DNA of 64,000 bases. It comes from Ignelater luminosus. Its lineage: Eukaryota; Arthropoda; Insecta; Coleoptera; Elateridae. Made by a program: the position numbers and the translations under genes. Positions 23,200 through 35,329 of the stretch are shown here, piece by piece (positions within the stretch are counted from its first letter, which is position 1; each line of letters starts with the position of its first letter). Where the stretch lies: contig VTPC01002441.1 of NCBI GenBank assembly GCA_011009095.1, forward strand, positions 32,892-96,891, written 5' to 3'. Below the pieces are notes generated by a model, which did no database searches, was not told where the DNA came from, and saw nothing but the letters and a program-made list of their open reading frames with translations.

Positions 23200-25560
23200 T
23201 TGTAAGCTGCAATTTTGGTCTGCAGCAAGTTTTGTTGACATCAACAGATCCTACCAATAATGCATTATTTTATAAGCATCTTTCAACTTTACGATGTATG
23301 ACGTAACTTTAAAAAAAGATTGTTTTATTTAGTCCGGAAATGAAGGCAAATGAAGAAGTTGTGAAATATCAACTTCTCTGTATCAATATTTTCAGTCTCT
23401 TCCTGCAGGGATTAACCGTAATTTTGTTTTAGTGACCGATGTGGAGAACAGAATTTAAATAAATTCGTTGCAAAAATGTGTTTGAGTTGGCAACTTGCGC
23501 ACCATACATCTCAAGTTTATGGTTGTCGGTCACAGCGAGATGGAGTGTGACTCTATGCATTCGGCCATAACCAATGGAGCCAAAAAGGGTAGGAAACGTA
23601 TACTGGCCTGCCGACTGGAAAACAATAGTCCGAAGTGCAAGAAGAAAGGGCAATAAGTCCTACATGACGCACGACAAATGCATTGAATGGAAATCTCATC
23701 TAGACAGGCAACATAACTATCCGGAAAACAGATACAAACAGGAAACCGGTTAGCTGGCAAAAAATGTGCTGGCTAGATTTGTCATACGATTTAAAGAAAG
23801 CTTTGAGCAAGAGTTTAAACGTCTTGATTGTATCAAAAAAACTACAGGAGACAAGGTTAGGCTATTATTTACAGAAAAGACCCCTTTATATGAGTCTGTC
23901 ATACTCTTATCAAAAGAAAAGTTTTGGATTCTTCAAACTATAATAAGTAAATATAAGTAGAGAGAAGAAAAATTTGAAACGAAATTGGAATTTTATCTCG
24001 CGTCGGTCGCAAAAAATAGTTTGTTCCAAGAACTATGAATATTCATATTTCTTTTTTGTTATGATTGAATTTTTAAAAAACAAAACTGAAATTCAAACAA
24101 AATATTTTTTACATAAAAAGAAAGTTATATGTAAATCGAAAAATTATTTTTCATTGCAGTTTTACATACAATAATAAATGGAACTGCCTAGAGGGTAATG
24201 CCTACTGAATAATTCTAACGAAAGAATAATAAAGCGTACAAAAAACTATTTCAGCATTGCTGCTACAATAGATTCAGGGTACTTTAGTATCAGATTTGTA
24301 TTTTAGCTTCGATTGACAAAATCGTACACCACAATTTAATAAATTAATACACTTACAACCACATTTCAACTGTTCTAATTACTCAAATCGTTTTCCACCG
24401 ACTATAATGTAATAACCTATCAAATGCAGATGCAATTAATTACAATTAGCAATAATTCCGCCTTTCGCACAACTAACACGCTTTAAATTACCACCATTAG
24501 CTATCATGTGGTTTGTTTGTAACCGCAGACTTTATTTAATTTATTAACTAGGAGAGCTCTACTTGAGTTGTTAACAGTCAACAATGTAACACTCACTCGG
24601 GGCTCTTCCGTAATTAGATAAAAAAAGAGGAAAAAACGTGGATTATCTCCATTTTGCTATTAAGTAAAACGCAACTTCTTAACAAGTAAAAAGCAGGCAA
24701 CACTATAAGCTCTTACGTGTTTTGAAACGTCTAATCAATCTACTCGATATTTCTGGTTCATACAATTTTTCTCATTTATAGACACGACACAAAATTAAAA
24801 TTGAAATTGCTTGCTGCACATGTTTTTTTGATTTTAATGTTGAAATAGGTTTACTGGATACTTTCATGCGCAATTTTCGTTTAAATGTAGAAAATATATC
24901 AGAATAAAATTTCCATGGTAACAGCTAGTTTATAAGGCTATGAACTCTTGGCTACATCAAGTCTGATATTTCTGAGTAAAAAAGGAAAATATATGTTTCG
25001 CAACTAGTCAAGAGTTCGAACAAAAATTTTGCTCATTCAAAAGTTTTCTATAACAAGAAATTGTTATGCCGTTGAAGATGTTTTCTCTCTTAAAAAGTAT
25101 AAGTGAAAAAACTTTAATAAAGGTTGGTTTATATTTTATATACGTATAGATTGTTATCTTCAGATAGAAGCTACTAATGTATAAATAAAAATGGTGAAGT
25201 ATACACTCCTAACAATGGGCATTTGAAATAAAATATTTCTATAAATCTATTTTAAATGTTTTTATTAGGAATAGTTAGAAGCAGTGCAAAAGTTATTATT
25301 CCTAACGTATTGTATATTTAAATCTTTCATCGACACATTCACAGAAGGTTTTTTTTAAAATTCTAATTAAACCCTTTTTGTCTTCTTCATAAAAAATTAT
25401 TTAGTGTAAGACAAAAAAGATTCATACATTGTTTAACACCGCGAAGGAAGAGTCATTACTTGCAAACACTTGTTAACTGTGTCGTTGTAATTTTACATCA
25501 CTTGGCGCACGCGTGACGATTAGATCGTTCCAACAAAGGAATTACGTCATCTGCGTCAGA
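23200..25560. other. AT-rich non-coding DNA
   Basis: A mildly GC-richer patch at 23,430-23,830 has open frames on both strands but no recognisable motif. The rest is bare. Confidence 0.4.
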
Positions 25561-25564
25561 AGAC

Positions 25565-27900
25565 GTGCTTCTGGCAAACTACTGTTCCTTGTCTTCAGTC
25601 GGCCATCTACACCCTTCTAGGTCGTCTTCGCTTTCTACGCCCAGGTATACTAGTTTTGTCTGCCTTGTTTCCTGCATTCCTCTACCTGGTCATCTAAGTT
25701 GGCCCCTTTCTAGTCGGCTTCTCACAGGTGCACCTCCTAGGACAAATCTAATAGTTTGGTTCCTTACTTTGTCTAGTCTTGTTTACTTTACGCAAGAATC
25801 TCATTAGCATTTCCTGCACTTTGCTATCAGAATTTTGCTTCAGAACCCAAATCTTGTAACCATAGAGAAAGATCGGGAGGTAAATACTATTGTATGCTGT
25901 CGTTTTAACATTTTTAGTTACTGCTCAACTGTACTTTACAGCATTGAAGAGACGCTTTTTGCTTCATCTCTACGTTTGCTTTATCATCTTTGCTTATATG
26001 ACTCCCCACCTATTGAAAGAAATCAACCTGTTTCAAGTTTTATCCATCCAATTAGATGTTGGGCCTTTCTGCAGGTCTTTCTGATAACATCAGTGTTTTG
26101 GTCTTTGCCACATTTATTTCTATATTGAATGCTAGCATCACAACATCATCATCGAATACCAACTCAGTGATGAAGACTGGCTGTGGTCTATAATGGGCCA
26201 ATCTAAACTTTTTGACCCGCTCCCGACATTTTCTTATCACCTTGTACATCGTTACAATAAACAACAGAGGACTAATGGAACAACCCTGTGTTAGCCCCTG
26301 ACTTGTGATGAAGGTATTAGACACTTCGTTAGCCGTCCTTACGTAAGTTATACTAGCTGCTCATCACTGCTACATTCCGCTCTGGCACTCCATACTTCCA
26401 AAAAGTGTTCCAAACTTCTTTTCTTGGAACTCTCTGTTATCAGGTCAATAAATGCTAGATAAACCTTGCTGTCGTACTTCACTATTTTACCTCCAACCTA
26501 CCCTACCATAAACATTAAGTCTTAAATGTTCCTGCCTGCTCGAAGTCCGCCAGTCATTCGTCTAAAAGTTTTTTAGTTCTGTAGGCGAGCTGGATTACCT
26601 TTAAAAGAGCTTTTTGTCCAACTAATCTCATAAACTCGAGCATCTCAGGGATTACCTTATCATGCCCAGGGGACTCTCTCATCTTCACTTTGCTTAGAAT
26701 CTCGATGAACTCCTCCATTCTTATTTTCTGGTCGTTCTCTTGCTGCTCGGGCACACTTCTTTCACTGAGTCTAGCTCGTTGTCATCTTGATCTTCCAACA
26801 ATTCCTGAAAATGTTCCTTCTATCCCTTCATTATTTGTTTTTCATCTCTTAATACTCGCTCATCCTGCTCCTTATCACTTTTAGCGAATACTCTTTTTTT
26901 CTTTCTTCATATTTTTAAGAACTCTAAAGGATAACTTTTGATTTTCCTCGTGAGACTCGCCCATAAAATGCCCAAAGCCCTCCCATGATCTGACTTCTGT
27001 CTCTTCTACATTTACCTTGCTTATTCTTATCTTTTCCTTGTACCGCTTTTGCAATTCTCCTGTTTTATTTGCCAGATAAGTCTTCCAAATTCTCTTTTTG
27101 TCCTGAAAGCATGGCTTTAACCTCCTCTGTCCACCACCGCGTCTTCTTTACTCTATTTCCTTCTTTTTTCTTTTTTCACAGGCTGTCTCTGCAGATTCTA
27201 AGATAGCATCCAAGCCACCTCTAGATTTTCACTCCCCAGTCCTGTCTCTCATTCATCTTCTCTATTACTAATCGCTGATACTCCTCTTTAACTTCCTCTT
27301 CCTCCAGTTTATGGTTTTTTATTTTTGTTTTCGTTGCTCTTTTGTTTTTTCTTTGCTCAACTCTCGTAATGGTCAGTGCCAACCTTCGGTCCTTTCAAGA
27401 CTCTCGTTTTCAATACTCCCGAGAAACAATTCCTGCTTACTATTACATAATCTATTACAGAGCTCTCGTTCCTGCTAGGTTCCTCTCTGGTTATTGGTTT
27501 CGGTCACAACTAGCAAGCCCATTTTATATTTCATCATTATCTATTTGCTATCTCTGTTTTCTCCCCGTGATGCTTCTATTTTCCACGTAGATAAATTTAT
27601 TATCCGTTTTCCGCGCATTGTTATTCCAAAACACAGTCCGGTTGTTACTTGTGCTGGTTTTTGTTTTGAATCAGGTGTTGTCGGGCACGTGGGAGATTGG
27701 TCCGCTCTACCCTAGTGCGAAACTGATGCTGTTGCCTACTAATTTACCTGGGGCTGTTACCCAGGCTGCTTTGAAAACTCTCGTCTTTAGAGGAATTCTA
27801 AAATGCAACAGAATAAAATCGTCCAACATAACCCCAAGTAGCAAACACTGGTCATCCTTACTTTGTTTACTATGTACATTATCTAGCATATTTTATTCCG
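25565..27900 (-). pseudogene. LINE copy (end of endonuclease, reverse transcriptase, C-terminal tail)
   Basis: On the minus strand: a degraded endonuclease tail (27,900-27,400) is followed by a linker with RVKKTRWWTEEVKAMLSGQK at about 27,150. Then come IRMEEFIEILSKVKMRESPG and HDKVIPEMLEF (26,730-26,640), the start of the reverse transcriptase, and TSQGLTQGCSISPLLFIVTM at about 26,310. The active site region is at 26,150, where relatives have F/Y-A-D-D and this copy reads LVFDDDVVML. A C-terminal block with VRSRLERGQLR at about 25,700 ends with KLVYLGVESEDDLEG. Numerous stops make it a pseudogene. Confidence 0.85.
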
Positions 27901-27949
27901 CTGTTGATATCTTGCGGGCTTGAGTTATAATAATCGAACGTCTGTCGCT

Positions 27950-28390
27950 AGTAATCTCCAGACGTAAACATAATAAAAAAATATTCAGTGATGGAATGCA
28001 ACTTTAGTTTAATAAACCAACTCATCAAATTAATGTAATGTAATAGGAACTTATTTTTCTAACAAAGTTTATAAACAAAATGTTTAAAGACTCCTTTCAA
28101 GAATATTTTGTTTCAGATTTTATAAGATGAACTAAAACTCCACAATAACAGTTAGATGGCTTGTAGCTTAAGGGTTCTAAAAAAACACAAAAGAATTCAT
28201 TTGTTCACTATTTCGAGGATTTTTCCCGCGCTTGCCGATACGTATCAGAGATTAGATACAGTACAACTGGAATTGCTTTCTTTGTTTATTGGCAATTCCA
28301 AAGAAGAAAACTATTTTTAGCTACTAGCTTCTGAGTCTAGTAAAGTAAAAATCTGCTTCAAACTTCAACGGTGACAGTTGGTTTTTCATC
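27950..28390. other. AT-rich spacer
   Basis: No coding sequence seen between the LINE and the gag-like copy. Confidence 0.4.
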
Positions 28391-28429
28391 ATCCTTGATA
28401 GGCTCTAAAACATAGTCAAGAACAACAGA

Positions 28430-29880
28430 CCCACCGCACCGGGCCAAATTTCCAAAAATTCTGAAAGGCATCGCTCGACTCTTTAATTACTTCATTCGAT
28501 TTCCCGAAAGGGATATGAAGAATATACGCGTGCGGTCGGGTGTCAACACTGCAGAAGACCTACTGGACTTATACCCATGGAAAGCATCACCGTTTCATTA
28601 TCCTAAACCACAAGCTAGCGAGTCCCTGACAGAAAAACCACCGTTCTATCCAACACCGCAAGCCACCGTTCCCCCCGCAGAAGTTACCACGGAGGGCTAG
28701 CAAAATTCCAACCGATGCAAGGAACATAAGAGGAACAAATCCCAGGGGGAGCAAACAGTCGCACCCCGGAAAGACCATCTAGTCTAGCCACAGTTGCCTA
28801 GGACGAAATCGCGCAACTACCAACGCGGCCCTAGTCCAAGGCATTACTACAAGCACAGGAAAGCGACACGCGATCGCATACATCATCAATTAACCGACGC
28901 AGAACCGGACCACGATTACGGCTTCAGGGAAGTCGACCGCCATACCGCTTTAGGAGCCGAGAGAGACGCTGACTTGCACGGAGGCCCCATCACGTGTCTC
29001 CCAAGGGTGCCCCCATAATTCTCCACGCGACGGACAGTTGGGTCGGCATCTCGCGGAACTTAGCACAGCAGAATATCGTTCTCACAAACGCCAAAAACCT
29101 ACGTGGCAGCATTGTGATTCAGCTGACGACGGTGCGGGACCTCTATGTAATCCGGAAGCTCCTCGACAACAAGAAGACTCCGTACTACTCATATACCAGC
29201 TGCCAGCGAAGGAACCAACGAAGGTAGTCCTCGGGGGAGTCTCAGAAGCCACCACCGCAGAATAGATGAAAGAAAAGTTAGTCCGAAGAGGTCTCCCTGT
29301 CATCTCCGCCCGCCGGATGCACCGCAGTCCGAAGAGGATCCCCATGCCTCTGGTCCTCCTGGACAAGACTGTCGAGGCCCAGCAAATTTTCCGGATCACG
29401 GAAATATTCGGACTCAAGATCACCATCAAACAAATGCCACCGATGCTGCGAGGCTGCAACGCGGCTTACAGGTACGTGAAATGCGCAGGTGCTCATCACA
29501 CCGTGAATTACGTGAAGTCTCACTAGCCGCCCGCTACATGTGCAAACTGTGGCGGTCCTTATCCGGCTAACTACAAGAGGTGCCGACGGTATTCCCAAGT
29601 AGTGAGCGCGACAACAAACAACGCGCCGTCCCCGGGGGTGCGGCCCACAGCAGACACAAACCGGAGCTGCCTAATTTCACGACCCGACCGCCAAGCAGTC
29701 TCCTCCAGATCCGGCGAGAAGCGCCAGTCAACCGCACCAGCCAGAAGCTCCGGACTCGATTTCGACAATCTCTTCAGGGCACTGCAGATGCTCGGTCGGA
29801 ATCTCTGCGAGGAGAGATGCTGACCCCCGTAGAATCATTCGTGAATGAAGTCATGGCTACCTGGAGAGCCTAGAAGACAC
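28430..29880 (+). pseudogene. Jockey-type LINE ORF1 (gag-like, PRE_C2HC region and zinc knuckles), copy 2
   Basis: A gag-like nucleic-acid-binding protein in shifting frames. The start, from 28,440, reads AKFPKILKGIARLF and parallels copy 3 at 57,185 (AKFTEILEGITRFI). A Pro-rich linker follows (28,560-28,690). From 29,150 the conserved domain before the zinc fingers is clear: KVVLGGVSEATTAE, EKLVRRGLPVISARRM, RIPMPLVLLDKTVEA and FRITEIFGLKITIKQM. Two knuckles follow: a damaged one (YRYVKCAGAHHTVNYVK, first Cys replaced) and CANCGGPYPANYKRC at about 29,540. The ORF2 endonuclease/reverse transcriptase that should follow is missing. The segment is strikingly GC-rich. Stops at 29,265 and 29,524 break the frame. 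Confidence 0.75.
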
Positions 29881-30314
29881 GAAGCCATCCACCATCCCAG
29901 TTGGTCAAGACCAGAAGAATTACCGAGACACGTAGGAGTTTTCGTGGTTTCCTCTAGTGGTGATGGCAAATGCCGGAGCAGTATTTTCCACGGCCCCACT
30001 ACCCATACCCCAGTCAATTCGTTCTACCGCACGTTGTTCACTTCTTAACATCGTCGGCGACCGCCAGCTCACCGTCTGCCGCCACACCACCAACAGCGCT
30101 ACAACCTGCTGATCCTACACCTTCCGCATTTCAACTCAACATCAAGAACACCAATTGGTCGGGGCTCGAGGGTGGAGAAAAGCACAATCTGTATCGCTGC
30201 CAATTAATTCTTACCAACTAGGCTGAAGTAGCTCCAGGGAGCTTAAAAAGGCCTTAACATTGAATTGCTTGCTTGTACCTTTTTGCCATTGTGCTACCAA
30301 ACTGAATAAGTCCC

Positions 30315-30394
30315 TGTATAGATGTTACTTTCGTTTGCTAAGTCGTATCTCTATCTTCAAGGGCAGAATTGTCTTTAACAATTTTAGATAAACT
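30315..30394 (+). repeat. Shared 3' segment of the gag-like family
   Basis: Eighty bases here align without gaps to 57,508-57,587, about 86% identical by hand count. They lie at the same relative side of copies 2 and 3, so both come from one element family with internal deletions. Confidence 0.7.
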
Positions 30395-30399
30395 TCTCT

Positions 30400-32430
30400 T
30401 TTGTTTTTTTACAGTTGGATAATCTTTTCTTACTCTAGCAAAGGGCTTTTTGTCAGGGTCGGAGAAAGAACGTGCAAGACACTGATGTGTGGTCAATAAG
30501 ACAACTAAATCTGAGGGTTCATATAATTTATTTTACTGTGCTTTATTTCATTCATTCGTATTGCTAGCGTGTTGTTTATTTTTTAATTTCCTTTGTTATT
30601 TTACTTACGAGTACTTTGGGTAGTAGTAGTTGGGTAGTTCTCAGCATCACCTTATAGGAAAACTAATTGAAAATCCTCACAAATAATATTATAATAACGA
30701 TGTTACACAATAGTGTTAGAAAATGAAAATTTCAAATTCTTTTTTTAATAAGACATGCTAGTACATTTTATTTAATTATTGGAAATCTCGCTGTACGAGC
30801 AAATTGAAAACCTCTAAATGAAATTATGTTTATCATCTCAGATTTTGTAACATATTTTGAAAAAAAACAAACAAAAACATCAGGTTCGGTGTCCGGTTGT
30901 GGCAGTAAGCGAATTCCTTCGTTTAGCCCCAGGTATCACCTAACGGTTACACGACACCTGAATAATATTTTCAAGCAGGTGCCACCGCAGAGTAATTCTT
31001 AAAGACCTACTCAATAAGGAAAAAGTCACGAAAGACTTCTTCGAAGAGGATAAACGTTAACCTTGCCGAGGATATCGAGCATCATCAGTCCTGACCTCGT
31101 ATCAGCTGATGTTATAAAGCTATTTTTACATATACATATATATTATAATTCACCGTTCCATCCTGATGCACTTGAATATAAACGATGTTTTTACAGAATA
31201 GAGAGGGATATCTACTTTCAACCTTGCTACTGGTGTGTTTATGCGTTCAATGTACACACGGTTTAGTTTATCTCCAGCCAACACGCGAATACATATTGTA
31301 TGGACGAGCAAACTATTCTTGTTGATACTAGGAGGGAGTAATAATAATAATATTATAGATGGGGTAACTCTATAATAAAAAGTTTTTTTAATTCAACAAG
31401 AATATGTTAGGAAATATAAACAAACGACTGTATACTCAGATTTACAAATTATTACCTTTCGATTAGATGTGTATAATTGAATAAACTACTATCTTTCTCA
31501 TTAAGCCAAGATTCTATGCGGCATTCCTCGGTAATAGGTGCACGTGCATGCTTATATTTCAACCTGATAATTATAAATTTCTTTAATAAAAATATTACGG
31601 TTCTATTAGAATACAAAAATGAACAATAATAAATTCACCTTCTGCACACAAAAACAGATGTTGCATAAATTAAAATTTTGGTAGAAACTAATTTTTCAAT
31701 TTATTTGGACAATAAAAATTTATTGACATCGAAAGTGTGTTTTGTGTGTAATTTAATTATTATTATTAAATGAGGAACGTTTCAAAATTTATTTTATTAT
31801 TATAAGTATAAATTGTGATAATTATTCCTATTGAATTAATTTAAGTAAATTAGCAAAAAAGTAATTTTATTAATGCTCGAAAAACAACTCGAACGGTAAA
31901 GCATAAAAAAATAAGATAGATTGGATGTAATATACACAAAAACAACCATCAAGAATAACAGCAGCTATAAATTTAATAATAAAAATGGAGCACCCACAAA
32001 TTTAATGCATATGGAATGGCCTTTCAATGTTAACTGTTAAGTCTAATAATAGAGAATAATAAACTTTTGTAAATTACCGCATTTATTGCAGCAACCATTA
32101 GGAGATTTGTTGCCGAAATATAAAAAAGAAAAATAAAAAACCGACAAAAAGTTAATCTACATTGAATATAATCAAATTTTAGAAATTCGAAAACAAGATA
32201 AAGTTTTACTTACCGCAAATTATATTAAAAGAAAAATCATAGTTCGGATTTGATTATTTATTTTTAATTTTTAGTGAATTAGTGGACGTGCACTTGTTAC
32301 AAATACGGTCTCGGTGTAGACTCGGTACATCTTATTTTTACAAGTTACTAAGTACTTATAACATTATTTATCTATGATGAGCAAAACTAAAGAAAAGAGA
32401 AAAAACTATTTACATTAATAACGATTTCAC
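30400..32430. other. AT-rich non-coding DNA
   Basis: A GC-richer patch at 30,880-31,110 has short inverted repeats but no ORF. The rest is strongly AT-rich. Confidence 0.4.
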
Positions 32431-32439
32431 TTTAAAGGG

Positions 32440-35045
32440 ACGGGAAATAGACTTCCACATAAGAGAAAGGGCACAAAAAGAGAAGAATAGCGGTAAAAAG
32501 GTTTGGATTAAATATCAGAAAATTTTCAGATTAAATATCAGAAAATTTTGATAGAAAATGAAGAATGGATATGGAATAAAGAAACACAAGAACTGGAACT
32601 TAAAAATAAGACAAAAATAAAATGGTTAAGAAATGAAGGTATAGAAATAAGAAATGATAATGGGACAAGGATTATAAACCTGTGCATTGAGACTAATTTT
32701 ATAATATGGAATACTAAATTTACACACAAAGACTTGCATAAGTGCACAAGGGAAGAGAAAAGTAGAGGCGAGCGGCCAATTATAAATTATTTCTTAATTA
32801 ACTCTGGGAAATGGAAATCAGTCAAAAATATTAAGGTGAAAAGTTAGTCAAAATGAACTCAAAAATAGAAAAAGAGAACAAAAAGAAAATAATAAAAGAA
32901 AAAATTAGAAGTTACAAACTGAAGAAGAGAATATGAAAAAGAGATACAAAGACTATCTAGAGAAACATAAGAAAAGTAAAGCAAATTACCAAAATATAGA
33001 AGAAAGATACAGTGAATATAAGCAAAGCTTAATAAAGGCAGCAAAAGAAAACTGCGGAGTTACAGAAATAAGTAATAAACACAAAAAACGAACACCATGC
33101 TAGACAGTGGAAATAGAAAAAGTAGTAAAAGAAAAGAAACAACTGTGAAAAAAATACCTAAGCGACAGTAAACAAGGAAATTATGACAAGTACAAAGAAA
33201 AAAGAACGGTAGTCAAAGAGATAGTTAAAAACAGTAAGGACAAATCGTGGATAGAATTTGCAAATAAGCTAACAACATCATTTAGCTGAAACCAGAAGAT
33301 GTTCTACAATACACTTAAAAATATGAGAAAGCCAAGACCAAATATACTGACAAATGTAAAGACTAACGGTAGAAAAAGAGATTATAGAGAAGAAGAAGAA
33401 GAAGAACGCTTAGAACAACACAAAGTAGGAGCAGATAAGACAAAATAAAATAACGAAAGACATGTAACACAAGAACAACAAGATCAGACAGTACAGATAA
33501 CAAAAAAGGAACTAATGGATGCGGTATGCAAAATAAAAATTGGAAATGATCAAATACATGAATGGGGAGAGGCAACGAGATCTACTAGATATCATGAATA
33601 AAGCACAAATAGAAAAGAAAGTACCACTAGACTGGCAAATAGATATTATCACGCCAATATATAAAAAAGGGGACAGCAAACAATGCTCAAACTTCAGAGG
33701 AATAACGTTGGAAAGTAAAGTGGGAAGAATATAGGCCAGAATATTGGAAAGCAGCCCAACAATAAGAGATAAACTGGAAAGTACTCTTGAGGAAAGTCAG
33801 AGCGGATTCAAAAAAGAAAGAGGACCAAATGACCAGAGATTCATTATCAGGCAAATATTAGAAAAAGCAGTAACAGTAGGAAAACAAGTACATGTATGTT
33901 TTATAATATGAAGAAAGCATTTGATAGAACAGGAAAAGAAGATATTTGGAGAATTCTAGAAGAAACAAAAATTTAACAAGGTCTAATAAACTGAAAAACT
34001 AAAAACGGAAAGTTACATAAGGGTAAGAAATGAAGAATCGCGGCCTTTTATTAGTAAAATTGGGTTGAAGCAGGCCTGCGTTATGACTCCACTACTCTTT
34101 AACTTAGTATGTTACTAGACGATGTGGTAGAAAAATGCGTAGAAAAATGAAAGAAATACAATGTAGGATACTGGAAGCTAAGAAATATACGTACAAAGAA
34201 CAAAATTATGTTACGCGAATGATCTAGTAATTTTCGGGGAATCAGAGAAACAGCTGCAAGAAAATATAAATATTTTAAACAAAGAACTGAAAATTAAAAA
34301 CAATAATAAATAAAGAAAAATCCAAATCAATGATAATCGGAAAACAAGAGGGAAAACAACATAAAAGTAGACGACGAACAACTGGAACAAGTAGATAAAT
34401 TTAAATATCTAGGAGTAATCATAAGCAGGGAAAGGAAACTAGAAGATGAAATAAATAACAGAATTGCAGACTGGTAAATTATTTAACAGTATTAAGAACA
34501 ATTTCCTAAGTAAAAGAGAAGTGCCTACGAATGTAGAAGCAGAAATAGCAAACCAAATTGTATAACCTACTTTAACGTATGCCTGTGAATCATGGACACT
34601 AACACAAAGACAGAACAGCAGAATAACAAGTATAGAAATGAAATTTCTAAAGAGAATAGAAGGGAAAGCGAGAAAAGATAAAATTAGCAATCAACTATTT
34701 AGAGGAAAAATGAAAACAAGCCCTGTTGCAGCAACTATAGAACAAGGCCAACTTAAATGGCTAGGACATGTTTTAAGAAGAGGAAAAGAAAGATTAGTAT
34801 AACAGATACATAAAGCGGAAGAAATTAAAAAAAAGAAAAGAGGAAGACCAAAAAAGACGCGGAAGGAAAAAATGCGAGAAGTGGCAGAGAAAAGAGAAAC
34901 AAAATGGGAAGATGTAAAAATATTGGGAACAGGCAGAAAAAAGTGGAAGGAAATGTGGAAGAAAATGTGGAAGAAAACGACGAAGAACTCAACCTCAGAT
35001 TTTGCAGCTCTGAACATACCTTTACCCGTTTCTCACCAACCATAA
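32440..35045 (+). pseudogene. 5'-truncated LINE (endonuclease tail, reverse transcriptase, C-terminal tail)
   Basis: A short direct repeat of about 22 bp (32,508-32,551) lies at its beginning. The endonuclease end reads LCIETNFIIWNTKFTHKDLH at about 32,690. Reverse transcriptase begins with LDWQIDIITPIYKKGDSK at about 33,630. QSGFKKERGPNDQRFIIRQI is at 33,800 and MKKAFDR at 33,910, and KYLGVIISRERKL is at 34,400. The active site near 34,210 reads YANDLVIFGESEKQL, so the first catalytic Asp is replaced by Asn. A basic tail KKRGRPKKTRKEKMREV (34,840) ends in the stop at 35,043. The order matches the LINE at 9.8-13.5 kb and the tails are similar, suggesting a related subfamily. Multiple stops make it inactive. 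Confidence 0.88.
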
Positions 35046-35213
35046 TCTTAACAGATATGTAGTCTAGAGAATATTATAGGGAAAGAAGAATAAGTTACTT
35101 CTTACATCCTAAAAAATTTTTTCCAAGTTAACTTAAAATCAACCGTTTTGAAAAAGGCAGGGTAAAACCGGTATCAGTAGAAACTCACATTTTTTTCTTC
35201 AAAAACACAAGAA

Positions 35214-35242
35214 ATAATAATAATAATAATTATTATTATATA
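35214..35242. repeat. AAT/ATT microsatellite
   Basis: An (AAT)n run turns into (ATT)n, giving a short palindromic microsatellite in the spacer after the LINE. Confidence 0.8.
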
Positions 35243-35329
35243 GATTCTAAGTACAAACTGAATTCATCTTAGCTCTCTAGGAATAAAAGAAGTAATAAAA
35301 AAATAGTTTTCAGTTGACAGAAACTGATT

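Noticed and set aside
30880..31110. Patch with short inverted repeats considered as a tRNA-derived short interspersed element
   Set aside because: No convincing A-box/B-box pair at tRNA spacing and no matching second copy in the window.
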